Shown here in pieces: positions 8,706 through 17,242 of a stretch of DNA of 61,605 bases. How positions within the stretch are numbered: the first letter of the stretch is position 1; every line of letters starts with the position of its first letter. The position numbers and the translations under genes were made by a program. Source of the DNA: VRUE01 sp035997045 (lineage in GTDB: Bacteria > Actinomycetota > Thermoleophilia > Solirubrobacterales > 70-9); assembly GCA_035997045.1 (NCBI GenBank), contig DASYIY010000035.1, positions 1-61,605 of the forward strand, given 5' to 3'. A model generated the notes under the pieces. It searched no databases. It was not told the origin of the DNA and saw only the letters and a program-made list of their open reading frames with translations.

Positions 8706-9628
8706 TGCGGATCGGGGCTGAGGCTTCTGCGGTTGTCGGCAATACGCCGCTCGTTGCCCTGCAGGGGCTGGGCGAGGGATTGGCCGGCGAGGTCTGCGCG
8801 AAGCTCGAGTACTTCAATCCCGGCGGTTCGGTCAAGGATCGGATCGGGGTGGCGATGATCGACGCTGCCGAAGAAGAGGGCTTGGTCAAGCCCGGCCGCT
8901 CGGTGATCGTCGAGCCGACCAGCGGCAACACCGGGATCGCGCTGGCGATGGTCTGCGCAGCACGGGGCTACGAGTTGATCCTCACCCTGCCCGAGGGGAT
9001 GAGCCGCGAGCGGGGGAAGTTGCTGCGGGCTTATGGGGCCGAAGTGCGGGAGACGCCCTCGCTGGGCGGGATGACGGAGGCGGTCGAGCTGGCGGAGGAG
9101 ATCCGCGAGCAGCGCAAGGGCTTCATGCCGCAGCAATTCTCCAATCCGGCAAATCCCGCCGTGCACCGGCGCACGACGGCGGAGGAGATCTGGCGCGACA
9201 CCGACGGCGAGGTTGGGGCTTTCGTCGCGGGGGTTGGGACTGGGGGGACGATCACCGGGGTGGGGCAGATGCTGAAGGAACGCGCCCCGGAGGCTCTCGT
9301 CGTCGCGGTCGAGCCCGCGTCCTCGCCGGTCCTCTCCGGCGGTATTCCCGGCCCCCACAAGATCCAGGGGATCGGCGCCGGCTTCGTCCCCAGCGTGCTC
9401 GATCGCTCGGTGATCGACGAGATCGTCTCGGTCTCCGACGAGGACGCCTTGGAGACCGCTCGCCTCACCGCCAAGCGCGAGGGCGTACTCGCCGGGATCT
9501 CCGCCGGGGCCAACATCAAGGCGGCCCTGGAGGTCGCGGCGCGGCCGGAGATGGCCGGCAAAAGGGTGGTGACGATCGTCTGCGATTCGGGTGAGCGCTA
9601 CGTGTCCCTACCCTTCTTCTCACCATGA
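8705..9628 (+). CDS. cysK: Cysteine synthase (O-acetylserine sulfhydrylase)
   Basis: PLP enzyme converting O-acetylserine and sulfide to cysteine (307 aa, normal length). The PLP lysine is K44 in NPGGSVKDR, the substrate loop is EPTSGNTGIAL, and the phosphate-binding glycines are in GTGGTITGVGQ. The open frame extends upstream to 8168, but the ATG at 8705 overlapping the rrf2 stop gives the family N-terminus. It overlaps cysE by ATGA. Its C-terminus ends SLPFFSP rather than the Ile-terminated tail seen in enteric CysE-CysK partners. Confidence 0.96.
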   Translation: MRIGAEASAVVGNTPLVALQGLGEGLAGEVCAKLEYFNPGGSVKDRIGVAMIDAAEEEGLVKPGRSVIVEPTSGNTGIALAMVCAARGYELILTLPEGMSRERGKLLRAYGAEVRETPSLGGMTEAVELAEEIREQRKGFMPQQFSNPANPAVHRRTTAEEIWRDTDGEVGAFVAGVGTGGTITGVGQMLKERAPEALVVAVEPASSPVLSGGIPGPHKIQGIGAGFVPSVLDRSVIDEIVSVSDEDALETARLTAKREGVLAGISAGANIKAALEVAARPEMAGKRVVTIVCDSGERYVSLPFFSP

Positions 9629-10353
9629 GCCGCTGGAAGAGGCTGGTTTCCGAGGTGCGCGCGGACGTTTCCGCGGCGCGCGACCGCGACCCGGCGGCGC
9701 AGGGAGTCTCGACCTTGGAGATCCTCGGCAGCTGGGCCGGCGTGCAGGCTCTGCTTGCCCATCGCTTTGCCCATGCGCTCAACGAGGCGGGCGTTTCGTT
9801 CCTGCCGCGCCTGATCGCCTACTCGACCCGCGCGGTTACCGGGGTCGAGATCCATCCCTCGGCGAGGATCGGGCGCCAATTCTTCATCGACCACGGGGCC
9901 GGTGTGGTGATCGGCGAGACGGCTGAGATCGGCGAGCGCGTGACCCTCTACCAGGGGGTGACGTTGGGCGGCACCGGCTTCCAGCGCGGCAAGCGCCACC
10001 CAACCCTCGGCGACAACGTCACCGTTGGCTCCGGCGCCAAGCTGCTCGGCCCGATCGCCGTCGGCGCCGGCGCCAAGATCGGCGCCAACACGGTTGTGGT
10101 CGAGGACGTGCCGCCTGGCGCGACCGTGGTCGGCAATCCCGGCCACCCAGTCAAGGTCGATGGCAAGCGGGTCGAGGGCCCCGATGCCGACTGGATCCAC
10201 CTGCCTGACCCAATCGCCGAGGCGATTAAGTCGCTCTCGCAGCGGATCGGCGAGCTCGAGCAGCGCCTCGCCGAGCTCGATGGCGGTGAAGCTCCCGCTG
10301 ACGCGGCCGCCGAGCTGCGCGAGCGCACCGGCCGTTCGTCGGCCGGGGGCTGA
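9625..10353 (+). CDS. cysE: Serine O-acetyltransferase
   Basis: Acetylates serine from acetyl-CoA, the first step of cysteine synthesis (242 aa). An N-terminal helical domain is followed by a left-handed beta helix of hexapeptide repeats with the catalytic segment IEIHPSARIGRQFFIDHGAGVVIGETAEIG and GVTLGG. The stop of cysK and the ATG overlap by four bases, so the two are translationally coupled. An acidic coiled-coil-like tail (LSQRIGELEQRLAELDG) ends the protein. It likely forms one regulatory unit with the Rrf2 gene and cysK. Confidence 0.96.
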   Translation: MSRWKRLVSEVRADVSAARDRDPAAQGVSTLEILGSWAGVQALLAHRFAHALNEAGVSFLPRLIAYSTRAVTGVEIHPSARIGRQFFIDHGAGVVIGETAEIGERVTLYQGVTLGGTGFQRGKRHPTLGDNVTVGSGAKLLGPIAVGAGAKIGANTVVVEDVPPGATVVGNPGHPVKVDGKRVEGPDADWIHLPDPIAEAIKSLSQRIGELEQRLAELDGGEAPADAAAELRERTGRSSAGG

Positions 10354-10401
10354 TGTAGCCTGCCGCCGACTCGTCCCCGGTCGGTCTCTCGAAAGGATTC
10401 C

Positions 10402-10989
10402 TTGCTCAAGCGCAGCTTCGTCCTTACCTGCTTGCTGATCGCCTCCGCACTTGCTCTCGCCGCCTGCGGCAGCGGCAACGGCGAAGAAAGCCAGATCGAA
10501 GAAGTGATCGAAACTTCGGCGACAAGCACCGACCCGGCCGACTGCAAGGAACTCTCGACCCAGCAGTTCATGGAGCAGATCGCGCAAACCGAAGGCGCCG
10601 AAGCCGTCAAGACGTGCGAAAAGGAAGCTTCCGAAGAAACTGGGGCTAAATCCGCGAGCGTCTCAAACATCGAGGTCGACGGCTCGAAGGCGACGGCTGA
10701 AGTGGCACTGACTGGTGGCGGCCTCGACGGGCAGAGCGTGGAAGTCGCCCTGGTCAAGCAAGGCGATCAGTGGAAGCTCAACGAAATCGCCGGCTTCAGC
10801 AAGTTCGATCAAGCAAAGGTGATCGAAACCCTCGAAAAGGGATTCGACGAACCGTCGAGCGAAGTCAGCAAGAGCCTCGCCTCCTGCATCGTCAAGTCCT
10901 TCGAAGAAGCTCCTCAGGCGGAATTCGAAGATGCCCTGCTCAGCACATCGTCCGAAGGGTTTGAAGAAATCGCCGGGGACTGCTTCTAG
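10402..10989 (+). CDS. Secreted lipoprotein, function unknown
   Basis: A 195-residue lipoprotein. It starts at TTG 10402 after an AAAGGA ribosome site, with a signal peptide (KRSFVLTCLLIASALALAAC) ending in the lipobox LAAC, so the mature Cys is lipidated and the protein is held outside the membrane. After an acidic linker the rest looks like a small alpha+beta domain (VEVALVKQGDQWKLNEIAGF) similar in style to DUF4878/NTF2-like exported domains; this assignment is weak. Glutamate is nearly always GAA, unlike the cytoplasmic neighbours, which use GAG. TAGCCT near 10356 may be its -10 box. Confidence 0.8.
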   Translation: MLKRSFVLTCLLIASALALAACGSGNGEESQIEEVIETSATSTDPADCKELSTQQFMEQIAQTEGAEAVKTCEKEASEETGAKSASVSNIEVDGSKATAEVALTGGGLDGQSVEVALVKQGDQWKLNEIAGFSKFDQAKVIETLEKGFDEPSSEVSKSLASCIVKSFEEAPQAEFEDALLSTSSEGFEEIAGDCF

Positions 10990-11033
10990 TCCACCCAGTC
11001 TGGCCCCGCCGAGCCCCTGGCTATGCTCGGCGG

Positions 11034-13295
11034 GTGACCCTTCAGAGCGAGTTCGAGATCCCGGCGGCGGGCGCTGAGGAGCCCGGCGGGGCGCCGATAG
11101 AAGCCGGCGCCGACCGTGCCGAGCGCCTCCTGGCCGGGCTCAACGATCCGCAGCGAGTGGCGGTTCGCCACGGTGAGGGGCCGCTGCTGGTCCTCGCCGG
11201 CGCCGGCTCGGGCAAGACCCGCGTCCTGACCCACCGGATCGCCTACCTGCTGGCGACCGGCGCCGCCCGCCCGGGGGAGATCCTCGCGATCACCTTCACT
11301 AACAAGGCCGCGAGCGAGATGCGCGAGCGGGTCGAGAAGCTGGTCGGCCGCTCGGCCCGGGCGATGTGGGTGACGACCTTTCACTCGGCCTGCGCGCGGA
11401 TGCTGCGCGCCGACGCCGAGCGGCTCGGCTACTCGCGCAGCTTCACGATCTACGACGAGTCCGACTCGCTGCGGATGCTCAAACGCTGCATGACCGAGCT
11501 CGGGATCGACCCCAAACGCTACCCGCCGCGCTCGATCCGGTCGCAGATCTCCGGCGCCAAGAACAAGCTCGTCGACGCCTCCGAATACGCGCAGGCCCAG
11601 GGCAGCGTCTTTGAGGAAACGGCAGCCGCCGTCTATGAGCGCTACGAGAAGCGCATGCTCGCCGCTAACGCGATGGATTTCGATGACCTGCTCGTCCGCA
11701 CTGTCAACGTCCTCGAGCTCTCGGAGGAGGCCCGCGAACGCTGGCGCCGCACCTTCCGCCACGTCCTCGTCGACGAGTACCAGGACACCAACCACGCCCA
11801 GTACCGGCTGCTGCAACTACTCACCGCCGAGCACGGCAACCTGATGGTCGTCGGCGACGAGGACCAGTCGGTCTACGGCTTCAGGCACGCCGACATCCGC
11901 AACATCTTGGATTTCGAGAAGGATTTCCCGGAAGCCGAGGAAGTCAAGCTCGAGCAGAACTACCGCTCGACCCAGACCATCCTCTCCGCCGCCAACGCCG
12001 TTGTGGAGCGCAACCGCGAACGGCGGCCAAAGCAGCTCTGGACCGAAATTGCCGGCGGCGAGCCGGTCAAGCTCTCCGAGCTGACCGACGAGCACGAGGA
12101 GGCGCGCTGGGTCGCGGGGGAGATCGAGCGCCTCGCCGAGGAGGACGGGGTCAAGCGCGAGGACGTCGCCGTCTTCTACCGGACCAATGCGATGAGCCGG
12201 GTGCTCGAGGACACGCTGGTCCGCTTCGAGCTGCCCTACCAGGTGATCGGCGGCACCAAGTTCTACGACCGGGCCGAGGTCAAGGACGCCGTCGCCTACC
12301 TCAGTCTGCTGGCGAATCCCGCCGACCAGGTCTCCTTCGCGCGGATCGTCAACTCGCCGCGGCGCGGAATCGGCAATACCAGCCAAGGGCGGCTCGCCGC
12401 CCACGCCAACACCACCGGCCTGCCGATCTGGGAGGTGGCAGAACGGGTCGAGGAGGTGCCGGGGCTTGGCGCCGCCGCGGTCAAGGCGGTCGGGCGTTTC
12501 CACGAGACGATGGAAGGCCTGCGGGCGCGGGCCGACGACTCGCCCGTCGCCGGGCTGCTGGAATCGGTGCTGAGCGAGACCGGTTATCTCGACGCGCTTT
12601 CGGCCGAGCGCACGATCGAGGCCGAGGGGCGGGCCGAGAACCTCGAGGAGCTTGTCGGCATGGCGGCGGAGTTCGATGCCAACCGCGAGTTGGAGGGGGG
12701 AGCTGAAGTCTCGCCGCTGGAAGAGTTCCTGCAGCAGATCTCCCTCTACACCCAGCAGGACGACCTGCGCGAGGACGAGTCGGTGATCACGTTGATGACC
12801 CTGCACAACGCCAAGGGCCTGGAGTACGACACGGTCTTCCTGGTCGGCTGCGAGGACGGCGCCTTCCCCCACATGCGGGCGTTGGAAGAGGGAGGGGAAG
12901 AAGAGGAGCGGCGCCTCTGTTACGTCGGCATCACCCGCGCCCGCCGCCGCCTCTACATGACCTGGGCGCGCGAACGCCGCCTCTTTGGCCGGGCCGAGCG
13001 TAACCTGCCTTCGCGCTTCGTCGACGAGTTGCCGGCGGAGCTGACCGAGCGGCACTCGAGCGCGGTCGGCCACGCTGGTGGTTTGGGCTGGGAGTCGACC
13101 TCGTCTGAGGGGGCGACGCCGGTCGATCCCGGGCCGACCCTGGAGCTGCGGACGGGCGACGATGTGGTCCACGCCAGCTTCGGCGAGGGCGTCGTCACCG
13201 CAGTCGAGCCGGGCGGGGTCGTCGTCGTGCGCTTCGCCGGCGACGGCGCCGAGCGCAAGCTGATGGCCGATTACGCCCCGATTCGGAGGAGGTAG
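11034..13295 (+). CDS. pcrA: ATP-dependent DNA helicase PcrA/UvrD
   Basis: Superfamily 1A 3'-5' helicase (753 aa) for repair and replication. Motif I is AGAGSGKTRVLTHR, motif Ia ITFTNKAASEMRERV, motif II VDEYQDTN, motif III VGDEDQSVYGFRHAD, motif IV EQNYRST, motif V TLHNAKGLEYDTVFLVG and motif VI YVGITRARRRLYM. The C-terminal tail ends with a Tudor-like basic segment (GDDVVHASFGEGVVTAVEPGGVVVVRFAG) typical of PcrA. GTG at 11034 lies 6 bases after TATGCT (11022-11027), another leaderless arrangement. folD starts 2 bases after the stop, so they are probably co-transcribed. Confidence 0.96.
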   Translation: MTLQSEFEIPAAGAEEPGGAPIEAGADRAERLLAGLNDPQRVAVRHGEGPLLVLAGAGSGKTRVLTHRIAYLLATGAARPGEILAITFTNKAASEMRERVEKLVGRSARAMWVTTFHSACARMLRADAERLGYSRSFTIYDESDSLRMLKRCMTELGIDPKRYPPRSIRSQISGAKNKLVDASEYAQAQGSVFEETAAAVYERYEKRMLAANAMDFDDLLVRTVNVLELSEEARERWRRTFRHVLVDEYQDTNHAQYRLLQLLTAEHGNLMVVGDEDQSVYGFRHADIRNILDFEKDFPEAEEVKLEQNYRSTQTILSAANAVVERNRERRPKQLWTEIAGGEPVKLSELTDEHEEARWVAGEIERLAEEDGVKREDVAVFYRTNAMSRVLEDTLVRFELPYQVIGGTKFYDRAEVKDAVAYLSLLANPADQVSFARIVNSPRRGIGNTSQGRLAAHANTTGLPIWEVAERVEEVPGLGAAAVKAVGRFHETMEGLRARADDSPVAGLLESVLSETGYLDALSAERTIEAEGRAENLEELVGMAAEFDANRELEGGAEVSPLEEFLQQISLYTQQDDLREDESVITLMTLHNAKGLEYDTVFLVGCEDGAFPHMRALEEGGEEEERRLCYVGITRARRRLYMTWARERRLFGRAERNLPSRFVDELPAELTERHSSAVGHAGGLGWESTSSEGATPVDPGPTLELRTGDDVVHASFGEGVVTAVEPGGVVVVRFAGDGAERKLMADYAPIRRR

Positions 13296-13297
13296 AG

Positions 13298-14146
13298 GTG
13301 CCCGCGAGGATTATCGACGGCAAAGCAGTGGCCGCGGCCGTGCGAGCGCGAGTCGCCGGCGAAGTCGCCTCGTTCGAGGTCGAGCATGACCGTACGCCAC
13401 TCCTCGTCACCGTGATCGTCGGCGACGATCCTGCCTCGGAGGTCTACGTCAAAGGCAAGCACCGCGCCTGCGGGGAGGTGGGGATGCGCTCGCTCCACCA
13501 CGGCCTTCCCGCCGAGACCACCGAGGAGGAGCTGTTGGGTCTGGTCGGAGAGCTGAACCGGGACCCCGATGTCGACGGGATCCTCGTCCAGCTGCCGGTG
13601 CCCGAGCAGATCGATCCGGATCGGATCGTTGCGGCGATCGACCCAGCCAAGGACGTCGACGGGCTGACTCCGGTCAACGCCGGGCTGTTGGCGCACGGGA
13701 TGCCGGGACTGGTGTCCTGCACGCCCGCCGGTGTGATGGAGCTGCTTGCTTACGAGGGGGTCGAGCTGGAGGGGGCGGAGGCGGTTGTCGTCGGCCGCTC
13801 GAAGCTGGTCGGGGTGCCGGTCGCGCGCCTGCTGCTGGCGGCGAATGCGACGGTGACCAGCTGTCACTCGCGCACGCGCGATCTGCCGGCCGTGTGCCGG
13901 CGCGCCGACGTGCTGGTCGCCGCCGCCGGCGTTCCTCGCCTGCTCGGTGCCGACGCGGTCAAGGCCGGCGCGGTCGTGATCGACGTCGGCGTCAACCGCA
14001 CCGACAACGGCCTTGTCGGCGACGTCGATTTCGATGCCGTCGCCGAGGTCGCCTCCGCGATCACCCCGGTACCCGGCGGAGTCGGCCCGATGACGATCGC
14101 AATGCTGCTGGTAAATACGGTGGCTGCCGCCCGGGCGCGGGTGTAG
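13298..14146 (+). CDS. folD: Bifunctional methylenetetrahydrofolate dehydrogenase/cyclohydrolase
   Basis: Interconverts 5,10-methylene-, methenyl- and 10-formyl-tetrahydrofolate using NADP (282 aa, normal length). Signatures: VIVGDDPASEVYVKGKHRACGEVG with the catalytic Tyr and Lys, DGILVQLPVPEQID, the KDVDGLTPVNAG segment, the nucleotide site VVVGRSKLVGVPVARLL, and TPVPGGVGPMTIAMLL at the end. GTG start 2 bases after pcrA, so it is translated with it. One-carbon units from here link to the serine genes at 40-43 kb. Confidence 0.96.
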   Translation: MPARIIDGKAVAAAVRARVAGEVASFEVEHDRTPLLVTVIVGDDPASEVYVKGKHRACGEVGMRSLHHGLPAETTEEELLGLVGELNRDPDVDGILVQLPVPEQIDPDRIVAAIDPAKDVDGLTPVNAGLLAHGMPGLVSCTPAGVMELLAYEGVELEGAEAVVVGRSKLVGVPVARLLLAANATVTSCHSRTRDLPAVCRRADVLVAAAGVPRLLGADAVKAGAVVIDVGVNRTDNGLVGDVDFDAVAEVASAITPVPGGVGPMTIAMLLVNTVAAARARV

Positions 14147-14184
14147 TGTCGCGCCGACCCCTAGCTCGACCGGAGGATTGATAG

Positions 14185-14796
14185 ATGGAGCATCTAGACA
14201 AGCTCAGCGTGGGAGAGAAGATCGCGGGCGGTTCGGCGATCGCGCTCTTCATCTTCATGTTCCTCAACTGGTTCGGGGCCGAAGTCTCCGGCGTCGGCGG
14301 CTTCTCCGGCAGCGTCTCCGGCGAAGCCGGCAATGCCTGGGACACCCTCGACTTCATCCCGATCGTGCTCCTGATCGCGGTCATTGCCGCGCTTGTGATG
14401 GCGGGGCTCCGCCTCGCCGACTCCGTCTACGAGCCACCTGTCCCGATGAGCACCGCAGTCACCGTTCTCGGTGTGGTCTCGGTCCTGCTGATCCTCTTCC
14501 GCATCGTCGATCCGCCGACCTTCGCCAGCTTCGGCGGGGTCTCGGTCGACGCGACGCTCAGCATCGGCATTTTCCTCGGCCTGATCGCGGCCGGTGGGAT
14601 TGCCTACGGGGGCTACAGCACTATGCGCGAGGAAGGGATCACCTTCGGCGATACGGCTGACCGGCTCTCCAGCGGTGGCTCGGCGCCGCCACCTTCTCCG
14701 CCGCAACAGCCTTCTGCTCAGGCGCCACCTCCGCCGCCGAGTTCTCCGCCGCCTCCTCCATCGAGTCCGCCGCCTCCTCCGCCTCCGAACGCCTAA
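14185..14796 (+). CDS. Membrane protein with proline-rich C-terminal tail
   Basis: A 203-residue protein with about four predicted membrane helices (roughly residues 14-33, 56-77, 86-105 and 123-143), followed by a cytoplasmic or external tail (from about 163) made of Pro, Ser, Gln and Ala in runs. The tail is low-complexity and could be a flexible linker or protein-binding region. A good ribosome site GGAGG (14172-14176) sits 8 bases before the ATG at 14185. I do not recognise the family. It ends just before a 26-bp inverted repeat. Confidence 0.75.
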   Translation: MEHLDKLSVGEKIAGGSAIALFIFMFLNWFGAEVSGVGGFSGSVSGEAGNAWDTLDFIPIVLLIAVIAALVMAGLRLADSVYEPPVPMSTAVTVLGVVSVLLILFRIVDPPTFASFGGVSVDATLSIGIFLGLIAAGGIAYGGYSTMREEGITFGDTADRLSSGGSAPPPSPPQQPSAQAPPPPPSSPPPPPSSPPPPPPPNA

Positions 14797-14815
14797 CGAC
14801 AGAGTTTTCGTTGGG

Positions 14816-14891
14816 GAGGGACGGATGACCCCTCTCCAAACGAGCGGCAGGAGCCGCTCTTGAGTGTTTGGAGAGGGGTCATCCGTCCCTC
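14816..14891. terminator. 26-bp perfect inverted repeat (cruciform) between convergent genes
   Basis: Bases 14816-14841 are exactly complementary to 14866-14891, and the loop holds a second 6-bp stem (GAGCGG 14842-14847 with 14854-14859). The right arm overlaps the stop codon of the GMC oxidoreductase (14879-14881). It probably ends transcription from both sides, although no T run is present. It shares the core CCCTCTCC/GGAGAGGG with the hairpins at 32.5 and 39.6 kb. Confidence 0.75.
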
Positions 14892-16717
14892 TTCCTCGCG
14901 AGCCCTCCGGCGATTTGCTTGGCGAAGGCGATCACCGTCATCATCGGATTGACGCCGACCGAGGTTGGGAAGAGGGAGGCGTCGGCGATATAGAGGCCGC
15001 TGGTTCCGTGGACGGCGCCGTCGGGGGCGCAGACGCCCTGAGCTTCAGAGGCGATTCGGGCGGTGCCCATCGGGTGGAAGGCCTCTAGGCGCAGTTCACT
15101 TGGCTTGAAGCTGGTCGCCTCAAAGTCGGCGAGCCGCTTCGGGGTGAGTACTCCGGCCCGGGCGATGTTGGGGTAGACCTCGGTGGCGCCGGCGGCGAAG
15201 TGGATCTCGGCGGCTCGGGCTATGCCGTAGGTGAGGCGATTCGCGTCCTCGTTGGTGAGCTTGTAAGAGGCTCGGAGGGAGCCATCGTTGGTTAGGCGGA
15301 TTCGGCCTTCTGACTCGTCCGAGAGGTGGACGCCGATCGAGCCGATGTGGCCGAAGTCGAGCATTGCCCGTTGGTGCTCTTGACCCGTTCCCTGTAGCCA
15401 GCCGCCACCGAAGGCCAGGGGCGTAAAGGTCGCCTCGAGCAGGAGGCGTTGGGGCTCCCACTGGTCGATGTAGTAGCTCTGCATCACGCCGTCCCAGCCG
15501 CGTACCTCCTCCTCGTAGCGAGCGCCGACCCAGCAGGCGGGGTGGATGTGGAGGTTGCGACCGACCTGGCCGCGGCCGAGGCCGGAGCGCAGCAAAAGCT
15601 CCGGGGTGCCCAGGGCGCCTCCGGCGACGATCGTCGCCTGGCGAGCTCGGACGGTGTAGGGGCGGGCGCGGCCGTTGCCGTCGCGGGTCGTGCAGCGCAC
15701 GCCGGCTGCGCGGCCATCCTCGACCAAGATCCGGCGCGCTTCGACTCTGGAGCGCAGGCGGGTACCGGCGGCTACCGCGCGGGGGAGGTAGCTGACGTGC
15801 ATGCCCCGCTTGGCGTCGATCTCGCAGCCGAAGGGGCAGGAGCTGCACTGCACGCAGCTGCCGGCGTTGCGTGAGATCGGCCCGCCCGAAGCGCCGAGCG
15901 CTGCCGCTCCCTCCATCGCCAGCTGGCCGTTGCGGCCCATCCGCTCGGGGTCGAGCGGGGTCACTCTGAGGAACTGCTCGGCATCGGAGAAGTGCGGGCC
16001 TAGCTCGCCGGTCCAGTCGATGCCGAAGCGGTCGCGCCAGTCCTCGAGCACCGGCTGCGGCGCGCGGAAGCAGGTCCCCGAGTTGACCACCGTGGTGCCG
16101 CCGACGGCGCGGCCCACGGGGATCGGGATCTGTGGGCGGCCCTCGGCGATCGTCAGGCCACCGTCGCGGTAGAGGGAGGAGATCGCCTCGAGTGGATCGT
16201 CCGGATAGTTCTCGCGATTGAAGCTCCGGCCCGCCTCGAGCACGATCACGTCGAGTCCCGCCTCGGCCAGGGTCGCCGCGGCGACGGCCCCGCCGGCCCC
16301 CGAGCCGACGATGACGACATCGCATTCCTCTCCCTCGCCGGGCGGCTCGGTATCGCCGAGGGGGCCGCCGGGCTCAGGCCGCGAACCGTCGGCAAGGCGG
16401 CAGCTCGCCTTGAAGCCGATCCGTTCTTCGACCTCGGGCGTGACTGCGTAGCCAAGCGTCGCGAAGACCTTGCCCATCAGCAGCAGCTCGTGGTAGATGC
16501 CGAGGCGCGAGCCCTCCATGCGGCGCAGGAAGTCTTCGCGAGCCGTGAGCTCGAGGCGGCTGAAGCGCCAGGGGAAGGGAAGCAGCTCGAAAGCGTGCAG
16601 TCCGAGCCTGATTCGCGAGAGTACGCGGGGCGAGACGGAGCCGAGGAGCTCGGCCACCGGTCCGGATACGTCGACCTTGCGCTCCGCTGCGGGCAGGCCG
16701 TCGAGGCCGGGCGCCAT
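14879..16717 (-). CDS. GMC-family FAD-dependent oxidoreductase (long-chain alcohol oxidase-like)
   Basis: Oxidoreductase of at least 612 residues. An N-terminal helical region of about 120 residues is followed by the FAD dinucleotide fold (DVVIVGSGAGGAVAAATLAEAG), the GMC signatures (GRAVGGTTVVNSGTCFRAP) and the C-terminal active-site region (FHPMGTARIA then SLFPTSVGVNPMMTVIAFAKQIAGGL). An extra Cys cluster (CVQCSSCPFGCEIDAKRG) is typical of the long-chain alcohol or sterol oxidase-like branch. Homology seems to begin upstream of the ATG at 16717: the 20 preceding codons read GLSTAEQRILSAICEA, but no ATG, GTG or TTG occurs there and an in-frame TGA (the stop of the upstream gene) precedes them. 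Confidence 0.88.
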   Translation of the reverse strand: MAPGLDGLPAAERKVDVSGPVAELLGSVSPRVLSRIRLGLHAFELLPFPWRFSRLELTAREDFLRRMEGSRLGIYHELLLMGKVFATLGYAVTPEVEERIGFKASCRLADGSRPEPGGPLGDTEPPGEGEECDVVIVGSGAGGAVAAATLAEAGLDVIVLEAGRSFNRENYPDDPLEAISSLYRDGGLTIAEGRPQIPIPVGRAVGGTTVVNSGTCFRAPQPVLEDWRDRFGIDWTGELGPHFSDAEQFLRVTPLDPERMGRNGQLAMEGAAALGASGGPISRNAGSCVQCSSCPFGCEIDAKRGMHVSYLPRAVAAGTRLRSRVEARRILVEDGRAAGVRCTTRDGNGRARPYTVRARQATIVAGGALGTPELLLRSGLGRGQVGRNLHIHPACWVGARYEEEVRGWDGVMQSYYIDQWEPQRLLLEATFTPLAFGGGWLQGTGQEHQRAMLDFGHIGSIGVHLSDESEGRIRLTNDGSLRASYKLTNEDANRLTYGIARAAEIHFAAGATEVYPNIARAGVLTPKRLADFEATSFKPSELRLEAFHPMGTARIASEAQGVCAPDGAVHGTSGLYIADASLFPTSVGVNPMMTVIAFAKQIAGGLARKRDG

Positions 16718-16777
16718 CGCCTCGCAGATCGCGCTCAGGATGCGTTGCTCGGCGGTCGAGAGCCCCGGCGGGCGCTG

Positions 16778-17221
16778 TCAGCCGGGGGCTGTCGGCCGGT
16801 CGACCCGGCCGGCCAGCGACCAGAGCCAGAGCGCCAGCAGCGCCAGGAAGCCGTCGACGAGGAAGTTCAGCAGGTAGATGAAGACGCCGGAGTCGAAGAG
16901 GTAGAAACCGAGCGAGCCGAGCGAGGAAGCGGTCTTGCCGGCGGCCAGGACGAGCAGCAGCGGGCGGTAACGGACGACATCGGCCTGGGAGACCAGGCAG
17001 ATTCCCGTGATCACGACCATGTAGGCGAAGGCGAGCGCCAGCCAGAGCTGCTCCTGGGTGTGCGGGGCTCGGGTGAAGGTTCCGAGCGAGTCGCCGAGGT
17101 CGGAGATGACGTTGCCGACGCCGTTGGGGGCGGCAATAAAGAGGATGCCTACGACCGCAAAGCTGATTGCCAAGAGGCGCAGGCTCAGGACTACGAACTT
17201 CTCTGCGCTCTCTCCGCTCAT
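16778..17221 (-). CDS. Small four-helix membrane protein, partner of GMC oxidoreductase
   Basis: A 147-residue protein with four hydrophobic segments (about residues 12-31, 60-78, 85-105 and 113-135) and a short cytoplasmic tail. No enzyme motif was recognised. Its TGA stop is in the same reading frame as the downstream GMC oxidoreductase, separated from that gene's first ATG by 20 codons, so the two are transcribed and possibly translated together. It may anchor the oxidase or carry electrons; this is inference from context only. TAGAGT (17231-17236, minus) lies 9 bases before its ATG. Confidence 0.72.
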   Translation of the reverse strand: MSGESAEKFVVLSLRLLAISFAVVGILFIAAPNGVGNVISDLGDSLGTFTRAPHTQEQLWLALAFAYMVVITGICLVSQADVVRYRPLLLVLAAGKTASSLGSLGFYLFDSGVFIYLLNFLVDGFLALLALWLWSLAGRVDRPTAPG

Positions 17222-17242
17222 TCGGTTCGGACTCTAGTTGGG

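Noticed and set aside
14670..14796. Pro/Ser-rich repeat at the end of the 14185 membrane protein as a tandem DNA repeat element
   Set aside because: The codons are irregular CCG/CCT/CCA mixtures; it is protein low complexity rather than a DNA repeat with a fixed unit.
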